The notes under the pieces: generated by a model | What the model was told of the DNA's origin: nothing | What the model saw: the letters and a program-made list of their open reading frames with translations, nothing else | The model's database searches: none | Part shown: positions 1 to 11,717 of the stretch, piece by piece | How positions within the stretch are numbered: position 1 is the first letter of the stretch | Layout: the number at the start of each line of letters is the position of its first letter | Source of the DNA: Lithobates sylvaticus | Taxonomy: Eukaryota > Chordata > Amphibia > Anura > Ranidae | Direction of reading: 5' to 3' | Length of the DNA: 64,000 nt | Assembly: GCA_028564925.1 (NCBI GenBank) | Contig: CM053030.1 | Location: 402,171,073-402,235,072, forward strand | Translations under genes and position numbers: made by a program

Positions 1-129
1 TTCCCTTCCTAGGGGTAGATTTCCTCTCACTTCCTGTTTTCTCCTTCCGTTTGCAAGTAGGAGTCGTTTCTAAGTTGGATGTTTGAAAGTAGGGGCCTGC
101 CGTATATACTCTGCAGAAATTTGCCCCAT
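1..129. other. Unassigned sequence at left edge
   Basis: This is a pyrimidine-rich stretch leading into the 147-bp tandem array. I see no open frame or repeat end in it. It may be the internal part of the hAT element or of another frog repeat. Confidence 0.3.
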
Positions 130-1320
130 TAGATGTTGGTGTAGCCACAACACTGTAAGCCCTCACAGTTACTCTTGGAGGGCACAGGAATTGGCCCTGC
201 TGTGAATTATTAGATCAAGATTTGTAATTGCATGCACCTGTTGAACAGGGCAGAAAAATTGGGCCTTTGGTGGTGGTGGTGGACGGTGTTGCCACAAGAC
301 TGTAAGCTCTCACAGTTACTCTTGGTGGGCGCAGGAACGGGCCCTGCTGTGAATTAATAGATCAAGATTTGTAATTGCATGCACCTGTTGAACAGGGCAG
401 AAAAATTGGGCCTTTGGTGGTGGTGGTGGACGGTGTTGCCACAAGACTGTAAGCCCTCACAGTTACTCTTGGTGGGCGCAGGAATGGGCCCTGCTGTGAA
501 TTATTAGATCAAGATTTGTAATTGCATGCACCTGTTGAACAGGGCAGAAAAATTGGGCCTTTGGTGGTGGTGGTGGACGGTGTTGCCACAAGACTGTAAG
601 CCCTCACAGTTACTCTTGGTGGGCGCAGGAATGGGCCCTGCTGTGAATTATTAGATCAAGATTTGTAATTGCATGCACCTGTTGAACAGGGCAGAGAAAT
701 TGGGCCTTTGGTGGTTGTGGTGGATGGTGTTGCCACAAGACTGTAAGCCCTCACAGTTACTCTTGGTGGGCGCAGGAATGGGCCCTGCTGTGAATTATTA
801 GATCAAGATTTGTAATTTCATGCACCTGTTGAACAGGGCAAAAAAAATTGGGCCTTTGGTGGTGGTGGACAGTGTTGCCACAAGACTGTAAGCCCTCCCA
901 GTTACTCTTGGTGGGCGCAGGAATGGGCCCTGCTGTGAACTATTAGATCAAGATTTGTAATTACACGCCCCTGTTAAACAGGGCTGAAAAATTGTGCCTT
1001 AGGCACTGGTGCTGGTGCCACAACACTGCAACCCCTCACAGATACTGTACTCTGAGCACAGCAATGAGACCTGTTGCAAAGCATTGAATAAAAATTGTAA
1101 TTACACGCCCCTGTTAAACAGGGGCTGAAATATTGTGCCTTAGGCACTGGTGCCACAACACTGCAACCCCTCTCAGATACTGTACTTGGAGCACAGCAGT
1201 CAGACCTGTTGCGAAGCATTGCTTAAAAATTTTTAATTACACGCCCCTGTTAAACAGGGGCTGAAAAATTGTGCCTTAGGCACTGGTGCTGGTGCCACAA
1301 CACTGCAACCCCTCACAGAT
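130..1320. repeat. 147-bp tandem array (about eight units)
   Basis: The landmark GCCACAA recurs at about 291, 438, 585, 732 and 877, a spacing of 147, 147, 147 and 145 bases, and then at about 135-base spacing in a more diverged set from 1016. Each unit contains CCTCACAG, GTTGAACAGGGC or GTTAAACAGGGG, and a GGT-rich stretch. The first units are nearly identical and the right-hand ones differ more. One more unit lies at 2427-2560, beyond a 1.1-kb insertion. No coding potential is evident. Confidence 0.9.
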
Positions 1321-2426
1321 GAGAAAAATATATATAAAAAATATATATGTGTTGACTGCGCTCCCTTGTATTATGTGTTTTTAAAGTGCTTAAAGCAAAA
1401 TATGCATTTAAATATACCACAATAAATTTATAAATTTGTATACATTAGTGATAATAGAAGTAATAATAATAATTAATAAAAATCAATATTTTCTTCTGCT
1501 GTTCACCCGTGACTTCCAATAATTATTATTGCGTGCCAAAAAAAACTAATTTATTTAGGCAAAACAAACCAAACGAAACCAAAAAACAATAAATGTCCGT
1601 AGTAATTTCTGCTGGTGCTGAGAAAGCAATCTTCAGCATAAAAGTGTTTCAATCCTCCTAATTCTTGTATCCGTGCTTCCTTTAGCCACCACTATAGTGA
1701 CGATACCACCACCACCATAAGAATTGGCCACTCACCAGATGTTAATATAATGAATGCCTTTGGTTCATTAGTAGGGATAACCACTCCACTCCTCTCAGGT
1801 CTATGCTGTTTCCAATATACAGATTTACCACTGTCCAACCTCATAAAAAATGAACAACGATCATTGCGCAGTATGTCTGTGCTTTTATTTATAAAAAGGT
1901 AAAAACAAATGGGTTCACTCACATTTTTAAGTGCCTATCAGTTGGCACCAAACTTATCCAGCCGCTCGAATGGGTACAGATGGCTGAGGGTATTGCCTGT
2001 CTCTCCTGTGTCAGCGTGCGTCCCAAGCCTCCTTTTGTTTAACCGGAAGTGACGTAGTCCGTGTTTTAGCAGCCTCTTTTTTTATGCATTTCGCAAACAC
2101 TCTTGCGTCCTCAGGAAGCTGCTAAATGTTGCTGTGTCACTCTATTTATACCCTAATGCTTGTAATCCTATCTAATTGGTTCCAGATCGCTCAATCCTGC
2201 AATACTGGAGTGAGCGGTCCGCCATTTTGACTGCTGGTGTCCTCCGCCCATTCATTCCGTGCGACCGGAAGTGGGCGATCCGCCATTTTAACTACTGTCA
2301 ACTTCCGCCCATTTGCGGTCATTTGACTGCAGCACACCACACAAATTCACACATCTTCACAAATTTGGATGGTTTGATTATAATATTATTTTAATTTGCG
2401 CCGGTAGACACTTATTTTAGAATTTA
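1321..2426 (-). mobile_element. Penelope-like element 3' tail inserted in the tandem array
   Basis: A 1,106-bp block interrupts the 147-bp array and is flanked by the 14-bp direct repeat AACCCCTCACAGAT (1307-1320 and 2427-2440). It has no reverse transcriptase frame. On the minus strand it holds a hammerhead-like motif (2065-2126) followed by an AT-rich tail that ends in ATATATATTTTT-type sequence. The repeat at the flanks could in part be the array's own unit, but the block is absent from every other unit. The motif and the tail match the layout of the other PLE 3' regions in this window, so I read it as a strongly 5'-truncated PLE copy. Family assignment is inference. Confidence 0.6.
2065..2126 (-). 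ncRNA. Degenerate hammerhead-like ribozyme motif in PLE tail
   Basis: Read on the minus strand, a 12-bp stem I is formed by TTTAGCAGCTTC at one end and GAGGCTGCTAAA at the other. Between them lie the core box CTGAGGA, a stem II formed by GCAA and TTGC, the box GAAA, and the self-complementary ATGCAT as stem III. Extra A residues lie between the expected cleavage site and stem I, and the cleavage triplet would be ATA, so activity is doubtful. The order of elements still fits a type I hammerhead. Confidence 0.5.
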
Positions 2427-2693
2427 AACCCCTCACAGATACTGTACTTGGAGCACAGCAATGAGACCTGTTGCAAAGCATTGCATAAAAAATTGTAATT
2501 ACACGCCCCTGTTAAACAGGGGCTGAAAAATTGGGCCTTAGCCACTGGTGTGGTGGCACCCAGAAACAAAAATGTTCTTCCAAGCTATCAAGGAATAGAT
2601 CATTGAGGAGGAGGAAGAGGATAGTCAGTGACCATAACGGGACAGTCACTCAGCATCAGCATAGGCAGTCTTGAAGGGATGTGACATTATAAA
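2427..2693. repeat. Last 147-bp-type unit and downstream leader of hAT gene
   Basis: The interrupted tandem array resumes here for one unit (to about 2560). The remaining 130 bases are the 3' flank of the hAT transposase gene. No poly(A) signal is obvious. Confidence 0.6.
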
Positions 2694-5600
2694 TTATTCA
2701 GTTATATCTGCTTCAGGTGCCTGGTAGCTGGTGGTGATCCAACACTGATTCATCTTTATGAAGGTCAGTCGATCAACCGAGTCGGTGGACAGGCGCACCC
2801 TGTGATCGGTGACAAATCCTCCAGCAGCACTGAATGTGTGTTTGGAAAGAACACTGGATGCAGGACAGGCCAGTAGCTCAATTGCATACTGTGCAAGCTC
2901 TGGCCAGTGATCCATTCTCAAGACCCAGTAAGCCAGAGGATTTTCGGTGGGAAAGGTGTCCAAGTCTGACCTTGCCCCTAGGTATTCCTGCACCATGTAT
3001 ATCAGACGCTGGCGATGGTTGCTGGAACCAATCATACCTTGGGGCTGCGGACTAAAAAATTGTCTGAACGCATCGGTCAGACGTCCACCTTCCCCACCGC
3101 TCCTTCTGCTACTGACCGAAGCCTCAGCAACTCGTCGTCCAGGACCAGGAGTTTGTAACCTCCCAGTCTCTGGGAACGCATTGCACAGACCTTTCTGCAA
3201 GGCCTCCCTGAGATGTCTCATCCTGTGCTCCCTCTGCGACGGCAAGATAAGGTCCGCAACCTTACCCTTGTACCATGGATCAAGGAGAGTGGCCAGCCAG
3301 TAATGGTCCCTCTCCTTGATCCAAAGAATACGAGGATCCTTCCGCAGGCTTTGCAGGATCAGGGAGGCCATGCAACGTAGCTTAGCTGAGGCATTCGGTC
3401 CGGAGTCTTCTGGGTCACTGAGGACGACATGATCACCAGCTACCTCCTCCCAGCCTTGTACAAGTCCACTGGTTTGTTGGGACTGTACATCATCCCTAAA
3501 AGACTGATGATGCTGAGTGCCAGGCTCCACCTCCATGCTCACACAATCCTCCTCCTCCTCATCCTCTTCCTGTGTGATGGGTGGGAGAGAAGGAACACTG
3601 TCTGGATAAAGGGGGCCTTGAGAGGCAAGGAAGTCCTCCTCTTCCTGCCTCTGTTCTGCCTCAAGTGCCCTGTCCATTATCCCACGCAGCGTATGCTCCA
3701 ACAGGTGGACAAGAGGAACAGTGTCACTGATGCATGCACTGTCACTGCTCACCATCCTCGTGGCCTCCTCAAATGGTGACAGGACAGTGCATGCATCCCT
3801 AATCATGCTCCACTGGCGTGGGGAAAAAAAATCCAAGCTCCCCTGACCCTGTCCTGGTGCTGTAGTCACAAAGGTACTCATTGATGACCCTCTGCTGCAT
3901 GTGCAGTCGCTGCAGCATGGCCAACGTTGAGTTCCACCTGGTGGGCATGTCACATATAAGGCGGTTCTTGGGCAGGTTCAACTCCTTTTGCAGCTCAGCC
4001 AGCCGAGCACTGGCATTATATGATCGGCGGAAATGCACACAGACTTCCCTGGCCTGCCTCAGGACATCCTGTAAGCCTGGGTACCTGCCCAAGAACTGCT
4101 GCACCACCAGGTTGAGGACGTGAGCCATACAGGGCACATGGGTGAGCTGCCCCTGTCGCAGGGCGGAGAGGAGGTTGGTGCCATTGTCAGAAACCACCAT
4201 TCCTGGCTTAAGCTGGCGTGGCGTCAACCACCTCTCGGCCTGCCCCTGCAGAGCTGCCAGAACCTCTGCCCCAGTGTGGCTCCTGTCCCCCAAACACACC
4301 AGCGTAAGCACGGCATGGCATCTTTTTGCCTGCGTACTCGCGTAGCCCCTTGTACGCCTATGGAGCACCGCTGGTTCCGAGGACAGAGCACTCGAATAGG
4401 CCATGGAGGAAGAAGAAGAGGAGGGAGTGGAGGAGAGATGTGTGTCACAACCAGTAGTAGCATTTTGGAGGTGTGGTGGCAGAACAACCTCCAACACTAC
4501 TGCACCTTGTCCTGCATCCCTCCCAGCTGCCAATAGAGTGACCCAATGGGCCGTGAAAGACAGGTAACGTCCCTGTCCATGCCTGCTGGACCATGAGTCA
4601 GCGGTAATATGCACCTTACCGCTGACCGCCCTGTCCAGCGAGGCATGGACATTGCCTTCGACATGCCGGTAGAGAGCCGGAATCGCCTTCCGTGAGAAAA
4701 AGTGGCGTTTGGGAACCTGCAACTGAGGAACCGCACATTGAACAAACTCACGGAAGGGGGCCGAGTCTACCAACTGAAAAGGCAGCAGTTGAAGTGCTAG
4801 CAATTTAGCCAAGCTAGCATTCAACTGCTGGGCTTGTGGATGGCTGGGAGTAAACTTCTTTTGACGGTCCAGCAGCTGGGAAAGGGAAATTTGCCTGGTA
4901 GAATCGGACGTCGGTGTACTGCAAGTACTTGGCTGTGACACACCTAATTCTACACCTTCATTCCTCTCAGAGCAGCTTTCAGAGAGGACTGAAGATATAG
5001 TGGGGTTGGAGATCCCAGCTGATGAGGAGCAAGGAGAGGTCCGCTTTGTTCTTTGGTGTGGGTCTTTAATGTGCGCTTGCCAACGAGCTGCATGGCAGGT
5101 CGACATATGTCTGGTCATGCTTGTGGTGCCCAAGCAGCTGATGTTTCGGCCACATGAGATACGCTTGAGACATATGTTGCAAATATCAGTGGTGCAATCT
5201 GATGCACTCGTCTCAAAAAAGGCCCACACCAAAGAACTTTAGTGATAACGTGCAGAGGTAGCGCCCTGCACAGGCGGAGCTCTGCAGTGTGATTCAGTTG
5301 GTGTGCTGGCCTCTAGCTGGCCTCCGGAGGGCATCCTGCCTCGTTGGACATGTGCCGCCGCCTCCTCCTCCTCCTCTCTCCCTTCAGGCACCCACGTGGA
5401 GTCAGTGACCATATCATCCCCTCCCTCTTCACCACTGGAGCAAACCTGGCAGTAAGCTGCAGCTGGTGGAAAATGACTGCCAGATTGCTGTCCTTGAGCA
5501 TCCCCTCTCTCTGCATGCACGCTACTGCCTTCCTCTAGCTGGGTATCACCATACGAGCCTTCAAAACGTTGGGCATCCTCCTGGAGCATGTACCCAACAC

Positions 5601-5838
5601 TGTGCTCAAACAGTTCGGGGGACTCCTCAGGAGGACATGGTGGGTCTAGGGAAGGGGTGCCTGATGATGCCATTGAGTACGCGTTGGCAGCTGCTCTGCC
5701 AGTATCCTGAGCCTGGGTGAGAGAGGATGAGGCGGATGAGGAGGGCACGACCACATCCTTGTCTCTAGAAACAGAGCCTGCTTGCCCTGTGTTCTTGCCT
5801 CAGGACTGTCTGCCTCTCCTTGGCGGTCTTCCAGGCAT
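2694..5838 (-). pseudogene. hAT transposase with AT-hook and BED zinc finger, broken
   Basis: The product would be a DNA transposase acting in the nucleus. An ATG at 5838 begins MPGRPPRRGR, an AT-hook-like stretch. An acidic, serine-rich linker follows, then a BED-type finger near 5190-5090 (CNIC ... TRHMSTCH). The RNase H-like core shows ADSWSS, SDNGTN and PCMAHVLNLV, and the C-terminal hAT dimerisation region shows FSAAGGFVTDHR near 2830. The frame is interrupted by an in-frame TGA near the start and one TAA at about 5236, and it changes frame once near 3860-3900, so the two long open stretches (3799-5232 and 2694-3953) overlap in different frames. The motif usually read as PSERVFS is LSKHTFS here. 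It looks inactive. Read-through of the two stops cannot be excluded, but the frame change argues for decay. Confidence 0.85.
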
Positions 5839-5879
5839 TGTAGTGGGTAGTGTGTATTGTGCTGGAGTCACACAGCACA
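5839..5879. other. Short leader upstream of hAT transposase
   Basis: This is the immediate upstream flank of the predicted transposase ATG, running into the tandem array. No TATA box is clear. Confidence 0.3.
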
Positions 5880-6342
5880 CACACTAACTCCTGCAGATGG
5901 CTGCCTTAGATGACAGCAACAGGGCCTTACGGCAGATAGAGGCTGCCTTAGATGACAACAACTGGGCCTTACGGCAGATAGAGACTGCCTTATATGACTG
6001 ACAACAACTGGGCCTTATAGCAGATACAGAGGCTGAGGTGGTTTTATGTGTGATGTTGTAAAAGATCACACACACACACAAGCTAACTAGCTCCTGGAGA
6101 TGCCTGGCTGCCTTCAATGACAACAACTGGGCCTTACGGCAGATAGAGACTGCCTTATATGACTGACAACAACTGGGCCTTATAGCAGATACAGAGGCTG
6201 AGGTGGTTTTATGTGTGATGTACTAACAGATCACACACACAAGCTAGCTAGCTCCAGGAGATGCCTGGCTGCCTTTGATGACAAGATCTGGGCCTTACGG
6301 CAGATAGAGATTGCCTTATATGACTGACAACAACTGGGCCTT
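5880..6342. repeat. About 160-bp tandem array, left part
   Basis: Units contain GATAGAGACTGCCTTATATG, GGGCCTTATAGCAGATACAG and a variable run of CA dinucleotides. The landmark GAGACTGCC recurs at a spacing of roughly 165. The array continues at 7441 after the insertion at 6343-7440. Confidence 0.85.
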
Positions 6343-7440
6343 TGTCACAGGTACTCACCCGGGCCGATATGCTGAGAGCTGCTCCCCTTGCGACTAGGCG
6401 CACGATGCCTCTGGAGTGGGTACAGAGGACACCGGGCGCAAAGATGCACGGGTTGCCAGCAGGAGTGTTGCAGGTGGTGTGCAGTAGCGACGTTGACCAG
6501 GAGAGGCTGATGCTGCACTGGAAGTAGACACCTGGCAGGGCTGTGATCAGGCAGAGGTTAAAGAGGTACCAGAGCATATGCTGAAGGAGGACCCTCGGGA
6601 GCATGAGAGAACTGAAAGTCCAGAACACCGAGCCGGGGGTCAAGCACAAGAAGCAAGAGATAGTCCAGTAAGCAGGCCGAGGGTCAAACACAGGTGATCC
6701 GGCAGCAGGAGTATCCAGGGAGCAAGCCAGGGGTCAAACACAGGTAAGTAACTCAGAGAATGTCCAGTAGGCAGGCCGAGGGTCAAACACAGGTAATCAG
6801 GCAGTAGAAGTATCCAGGAAGCAAGCCAGGGGTCAAACACAGGTAAGTAACTCAGAGAATGTCCAGTAGGCAGGCCGAGGGTCAAGCACAGGTAATCAGG
6901 CAGTAGAAGTATCCAGGAAGCAAGCCAGGGGTCAAACACAGGTAAGTAACTCAGAGAATGTCCAGTAGGCAGGCCGAGGGTCAAGCACAGGTAATCAGGC
7001 AGTAGAAGTATCCAGGAAGCAAGCCAGGGGTCAAACACAGGTAAGTAACGGCAGCGGTGGTCAGACAGATTCCAGGTCGGCACAGGTAGTCAAGCAGGTA
7101 CAGGGTACAGGGTAACGGATACAGGATACAGGATACAGGACTGGAGCCAGGACTCAGAAAGAGACAACAAACCAGCAATTTGTGAGCAAACAGGGGAAGC
7201 CTTTTATAGGCCAGGTGAGTGGTCAGGTGGGATACCCGGACGAGTGCGCATGCGCACTCGTCTTCTGTCAGCGCCGCGCACAGCGGTGAGCCGCACTGGC
7301 TGGGCTGTGTCAGATACCCGAGTGCCGCGGACCCGCGCATGCGCACCCGTAACCCGGCGTACCTGTACCATTCGTTGCGCTGCTCTACCGCGCGTGCGCA
7401 ACCCTGGAACCCGGCGGTGAGGCACGGTATTTCCCTGACA
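6343..7440. mobile_element. 1.1-kb TG...CA element, possibly a solo LTR
   Basis: The insert begins TGTCACAGG and ends CCCTGACA, and is flanked by the 5-bp direct repeat GCCTT (6338-6342 and 7441-7445). Other units of the host array read GGGCCTTATAGC without it, which gives the empty site. TG...CA ends with a 5-bp target duplication fit a solo LTR fossil. The short TGTCA/TGACA inverted ends could also belong to a non-autonomous DNA element. It has no coding region I can support. Confidence 0.6.
6656..7046. repeat. 99-bp tandem repeat, about four units
   Basis: GTCCAGTAGGCAGGCCGAGG recurs at 6762, 6861 and 6960, exactly 99 bases apart. Each unit holds two versions of GGGTCAAACACAGGTA. Because 99 is divisible by three, the minus strand shows a long 33-residue repeating frame that I do not regard as a gene. 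Confidence 0.9.
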
Positions 7441-8570
7441 GCCTTATAGCAGATACAGAGGCTGAGGTGGTTTTATGTGTGATGTACTAACAGAGCACAC
7501 ACACACTAGCTCCTGGAGATGCCTGGCTGCCTTCGATGACAACAACTGGGCCTTACGGCAGATAGAGACTGCCTTATATGACTGACAACAACTGGGCCTT
7601 ATAGCAGATACAGAGGCTGAGGTGGTTTTATGTGTGATGTACTAACAGATCACACACACACACACAAGCTATCTAGCTCCTGGAGATGCTTGGCTGCCTT
7701 CGATGACAAGAACTGGGCCTTACGGCAGATAGAGACTGCCTTATATGACTGACAACAACTGGGCCTTATAGCAGATACAGAGGCTGAGGTGGTTTTATGT
7801 GTGATGTACTAACAGAGCACACACACACACACTAGCTCCTGGAGATGCCTTGCTGCCTTCGATGACAACAACTGGGCCTTACGGCAGATAGAGACTGCCT
7901 TATATGACTGACAACAACTGGGCCTTATAGCAGATACAGAGGCTGAGGTGGTTTTATGTGTGATGTACTAACAGAGCACACACACACACACTAGCTCCTG
8001 GAGATGCCTGGCTGCCTTCGATGACAACAACTGGGCCTTACGGCAGATAGAGACTGCCTTATATGACTGACAACAACTGGGCCTTATAGCAGATACAGAG
8101 GCTGAGGTGGTTTTATGTGTGATGTACTAACAGATCACACACACACAAGCTAGCTAGCTCCTGGAGATGCCTGGCTGCCTTCGATGACAAGAACTGGGCC
8201 TTAGGGCAGATAGAGACTGCCTTATATGACTGACAACTGGGCCTTATAGCAGATACAGAGGCTGAGGTGGTTTTATGTGTGATGTACTAACAAAGCACAC
8301 ACTCACACAAGCTAGCTAGCTCCTGGAGATGCCTGGCTTCCTTCGATGACAACAACTGGGCCTTATAGCAGATACAGAGGCTGAGTTGGTTTTATGTGTG
8401 ATGTACTAACAGAGCACACACACACACACAAGCTAGCTAGCTCCTGGAGATGCCTGGCTGCCTTCGATGACAACAACTGGGCCTTATAGCAGATAGAGTG
8501 ACTGAGGTGGTTTTATGTGTGCTTACACACACACTAGCTCCTATAAATCCCTGCCTGCCTTAGATCACAA
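7441..8570. repeat. About 160-bp tandem array, right part
   Basis: GAGACTGCC recurs at about 7565, 7732, 7891, 8050 and 8213 (spacing 159 to 167). Much of the length variation comes from the CA run. Units decay towards 8570. This is the same array as 5880-6342. Confidence 0.9.
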
Positions 8571-8929
8571 TAGGACAGAAGGTTATACTGCAATGTTGTA
8601 CTAACAGCATAGGACAGAGGGTGCTACTGCAATGCTGTACTAACAGCACGCACACACCAGACTAATCCCCAGAATCAAAGCAGTTAGACTCAGCAGCAGA
8701 TAATGTCACCACTCAGCAGCAGTGCAATCAGCAGAATGAATATATATTCTCTAATGATCACTGATCAGTATTCACTTCAGTAGTAATGATAATGAATCAG
8801 CAATGAATCAGCAATGAATCAGCATCAGCATCAGCAGTCTGCCTATTCAGAATCAAAGCCGGAACACATGTGCAATAGGCCGACGGCGCGGCAGCCTTTT
8901 ATACAGTGGGGCGTGTACTACAGCCCCTG
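8571..8929. other. Transition between array and hAT end
   Basis: Short runs of CAGCAATGAAT-like words and CA dinucleotides are present. I see no gene or clear promoter in it. Confidence 0.3.
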
Positions 8930-9198
8930 AGCTAAAATTGGCTACAGGCGTCCTGCCTGTAGCCAATTATTGCTCTCCTCGCTGCCGGCGCTGTGATTGG
9001 CCCAGCATGCGGGGTCACAGTGCATGCTTGGCCAATCATCAGCCAGCAATGCACTGCGCCTGGCGCAATGCATTGCGGGCCGCTCGCATCACACGAATGT
9101 GATGCGAACGGCCCAAATAGTTCTGGGCTCGCCGAGCGGGCGAACGCACGGTGCTCGATTCGAACATGGGTTCGAATCGAACACCGGGCCCATCCCTA
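8930..9198. repeat. hAT subterminal palindromes and terminal repeat
   Basis: Nested inverted repeats crowd the element end: TTGGCTACAGGC with GCCTGTAGCCAA (about 8938-8968), GATTGGCC with GGCCAATC (about 8995-9038), and GGTGCTCGATTCGAAC with GTTCGAATCGAACACC up to the tip. Such subterminal motifs are usual transposase-binding regions in hAT elements. The role here is inferred. Confidence 0.7.
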
Positions 9199-9300
9199 CT
9201 ATTGCTATGTCAATCACTTTGTTTAATCACAACTTAACTGATCAATAATAACATCTAGTTAACATCATTCAATGTACGTCAAGAAATAAGTTCACCAATG

Positions 9301-9702
9301 CTATACCTGTCTCAAGCCGGGCCCCTCCACATGTTGTTGCCTGGAAGGCCCAGGTTGGACATCCGAAGCCTCAGCTGGGGGGAAGGAAGCCTTGAAGGAA
9401 GATAGTATCGTGGTGGCCTGGGTTCCCTCTGGTTTGCCAGAAAATGCAGCCTCTTGTAGAACTGCATCCTGGGGACATAAATGGCATTTGGATCTCCTGA
9501 TCGCAAGGAATGCTAGAACCTCTGGCGCTCCCTCAGATAGCAGGGCACCAATTTTGACCATCACATAGGTGATGTCTGCCGTGGGGACCATGATCTTAAA
9601 GAAACCAAGTAGTTTCTCCAGCGCTGCCTTCCTCTTACTTAGGTCATTGTAATCGGGGGTTGTTAATCTGCCACAGGCAGTGCAGCGCCCTGAGCTTATC
9701 AA
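9301..9702 (-). pseudogene. MADF-like Harbinger protein, exon 1 remnant
   Basis: The frame is related to the MADF-like exon at 41240-41695, with corresponding stretches such as PGPS near its C-terminal side. One part of the similarity (YVPRMQFYKRLHFL) lies in another frame at 9312-9506, so the reading frame is broken. The exon would end at the CAG/GTATAG donor near 9306, followed leftwards by the intron into which the hAT jumped. Confidence 0.6.
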
Positions 9703-10398
9703 TAATTAGAACTTTGAAAAACTGGATTTTTAAAGGATCCATGGTATTTTCTGCAAGACACAACACAAGACAAACCATAATAATGTCAGGCTTAACTCTC
9801 CTAATCTTGTCCCAAAATAAGCCTTAATCTAGAAGCAGTATAGGCTTGTCAAGTTCAAATTGTACCTTTGTAAGCACAATCGGCGCTCTCTCCCTCTGCT
9901 CACAGATCGTCCGTACGACACACGCGTGTAACATTTTATATACAGTGGCCACTTTCACGTTCGTGTGTTCAATCGATCCTAATAAACCTTGATCGTTCGC
10001 CCACTTATAATATGATGTTTGGGGAAGTTGGAGTTAACTACATTTCTTCAGGCCTGTTTGTAGTCAAATAAAGTTTGTTGTGTATAGGGGTTTGTAATAG
10101 AATGAAATGCAAACTTGATTCAGTGTAAAGAAGTAGCTGTTTACACATCTGAACACTAGTGCTGGGATACCCAAACACCCTTTTTATTAGGGTGTCCCAC
10201 ACATGTGCTTCAGTGGATACTATAGAGGTGTCTCCATCTGACAAACTTGCACCAAACAGGTAATAAGTATTGCAGCTTTACAAAGTGTCAAAATTCATGT
10301 TTTTTGGCTTTGAACTCGGCCAAAAACCACAATTGTATGTCACTTCCAAGCAATTCATAGATTGGTGTGCTAAGTATTCCTTTTGTACATTCTCATAG
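9703..10398. other. Harbinger copy 1 inter-gene region, Myb exon 1 missing
   Basis: Compared with copy 2, the divergent promoter region is partly kept (ACACGCGTGTAAC with TTATATAC near 9920-9950). The exon that encodes the Myb/SANT-like domain in copy 2 (40571-40925) is absent. The sequence passes straight to the intron side, with GATCGTTCG-type words also found near 40380. Confidence 0.5.
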
Positions 10399-10732
10399 GG
10401 GAGAGAAGACTCGGGACTTCTGAGGACACCAGGGACCCCACACCTCCCAAAGAAGGGGAAATACCAACACCAAAAGCAGAGGAGGAGGAGGAAGGAGATA
10501 TTGTAAAAGTTGGAGAAATTGTCACCACAACAGGTGAGTGTCGGAGACCACAGCTTAAGGTAAGCTAATCAATGTATGCCTGCATCTTTAAAATGCACAG
10601 TGTTTTTTTTTTTTTTTTTTTTTAGGTGATGTGGATGTTGTGGAAGAAGAATCGCATTTCACCAGTGAAAGTGCACACGTCCTCATCAGGGAGAAACTAG
10701 CTACCAGACATTTTTGTTTTAAAAAAAAATAA
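10399..10732 (+). pseudogene. Myb-like Harbinger protein, exons 2 and 3 remnant
   Basis: Exon 2 (10399-10533) follows a TAG acceptor and ends at CAG/GTGAGT. It encodes an acidic stretch with TPPKEGE and EEEEEGD. Exon 3 starts at 10626 after a long T tract, reads GDVDVVEEESHFTSESAHV, and then stops at 10730 in an A-rich run, well before the coiled-coil end seen in copy 2. Exon 1 is lost, so this is a remnant. Confidence 0.65.
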
Positions 10733-11717
10733 AAAATTTAACGTAAGAAAATCGCCAAATTTGGAAGATGCACACAGTGTGTCAACATGTGCTATCTCCC
10801 ATCATGGTGGATCAATGACAATGTTTTGTGGGTGCAACCACTTACTAACTACTAAAGTGGCTGAGGTGAAGGGGTTGCACCCCCAAACCACGTAGATTGA
10901 TCCCCTTGATGGGAGATTGCACATTTTGACAGTCTAGGCATTGGTTCTTGCATCAAATGCCCAGTTTGATCCCCAAATTGTGTGCATATTCTAAATTTGG
11001 CTTTTCCAGGGGTGACACTACATGTGATGAAGGCAAGATCAAGCACAGTTTGGACATAGTCATGTCTGATCTTGTCTTCACTTTTCAAAGTTGAACTTTG
11101 TAAGTTCCTGTGTTCAGTATGTTCTGCTTTGATACATGCCTGTTTACACAAATGCGCCAAGTTATTAATGTTATTAAAGAATGTTCTAAACACCAAATAT
11201 ATTTTTTTCTTGGAAAAGCCTTTTGGAAAGGCACTTGTGAATGTGCTTGAAGTAAAATTTTATCGTATCAACAATGTGTGGCTTCCTTTGGTGACAATGA
11301 GTGTTATTTACTAAAGGCTAATCCACTTTGCACTCCAAGTGCAGTTTCAGGTGCACTTTTGTAGTACATAGTGGATTTGTCTTTTGGAAATTACACCCAC
11401 AGTGCTTTGTAATAAACCACCTATCACACCATTTTCAGGAATCCACACATTTCTGTCATGGTGCTGAAAAGGAGTATTTTTGGGGTCAGTAATGCACTAC
11501 ATACTTTAACTAGAAAAATTAGTATGTATCAGACCCACAACATGAGAAGATTATTTTTAGGAAGAAGAGACTGTAACCTCCTCTCGCCCAGAAAGTGCGT
11601 TTACACTGTTGAAGATAAAGGCCCAAAAAGAAACCATAAAATAAGCTATAACACACCTACAAGAAACCCAAGCAGTAAATGAAAACAAATCTTAGTTCAG
11701 TTTCCAAAATAAATGTA
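10733..11717. other. Harbinger copy 1 non-coding spacer
   Basis: The spacer between the convergent Myb and transposase genes corresponds to 38520-39560 in copy 2. It contains an inverted repeat built on GGTTGCACCCCCAAA (about 10830-10890). No additional gene is supported. Confidence 0.5.

Larger units (their letters stand above)
1..9198 (-). mobile_element. hAT DNA transposon, right end present, left end outside window
   Basis: The right terminus is the sequence CCCGGGCCCATCCCTA read outward (element end near 9198), so its terminal repeat reads TAGGGATGGGC inward, a usual form for vertebrate hAT elements. No matching left terminus is seen between position 1 and the transposase gene, so the element probably starts before the window. 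It holds a minus-strand transposase gene (2694-5838), tandem arrays on both sides of it, and two later insertions (1321-2426 and 6343-7440). To the right it abuts Harbinger sequence inside that element's MADF gene intron, so the hAT jumped into the Harbinger copy. That the left tandem array belongs to the hAT is inference from continuity. Confidence 0.75.

Noticed and set aside
130-1320. Regularly spaced repeats that might suggest a CRISPR array
   Set aside because: Units are directly adjacent, 147 bp long and without unique spacers. It is an ordinary tandem array in a eukaryotic genome.
4120-4536. Plus-strand frames opposite the hAT transposase
   Set aside because: They are shadows of the minus-strand coding sequence.
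6640-7083. Long minus-strand frame with a repeating 33-residue pattern
   Set aside because: It follows from a 99-bp tandem repeat whose period is a multiple of three. There is no protein-like conservation.
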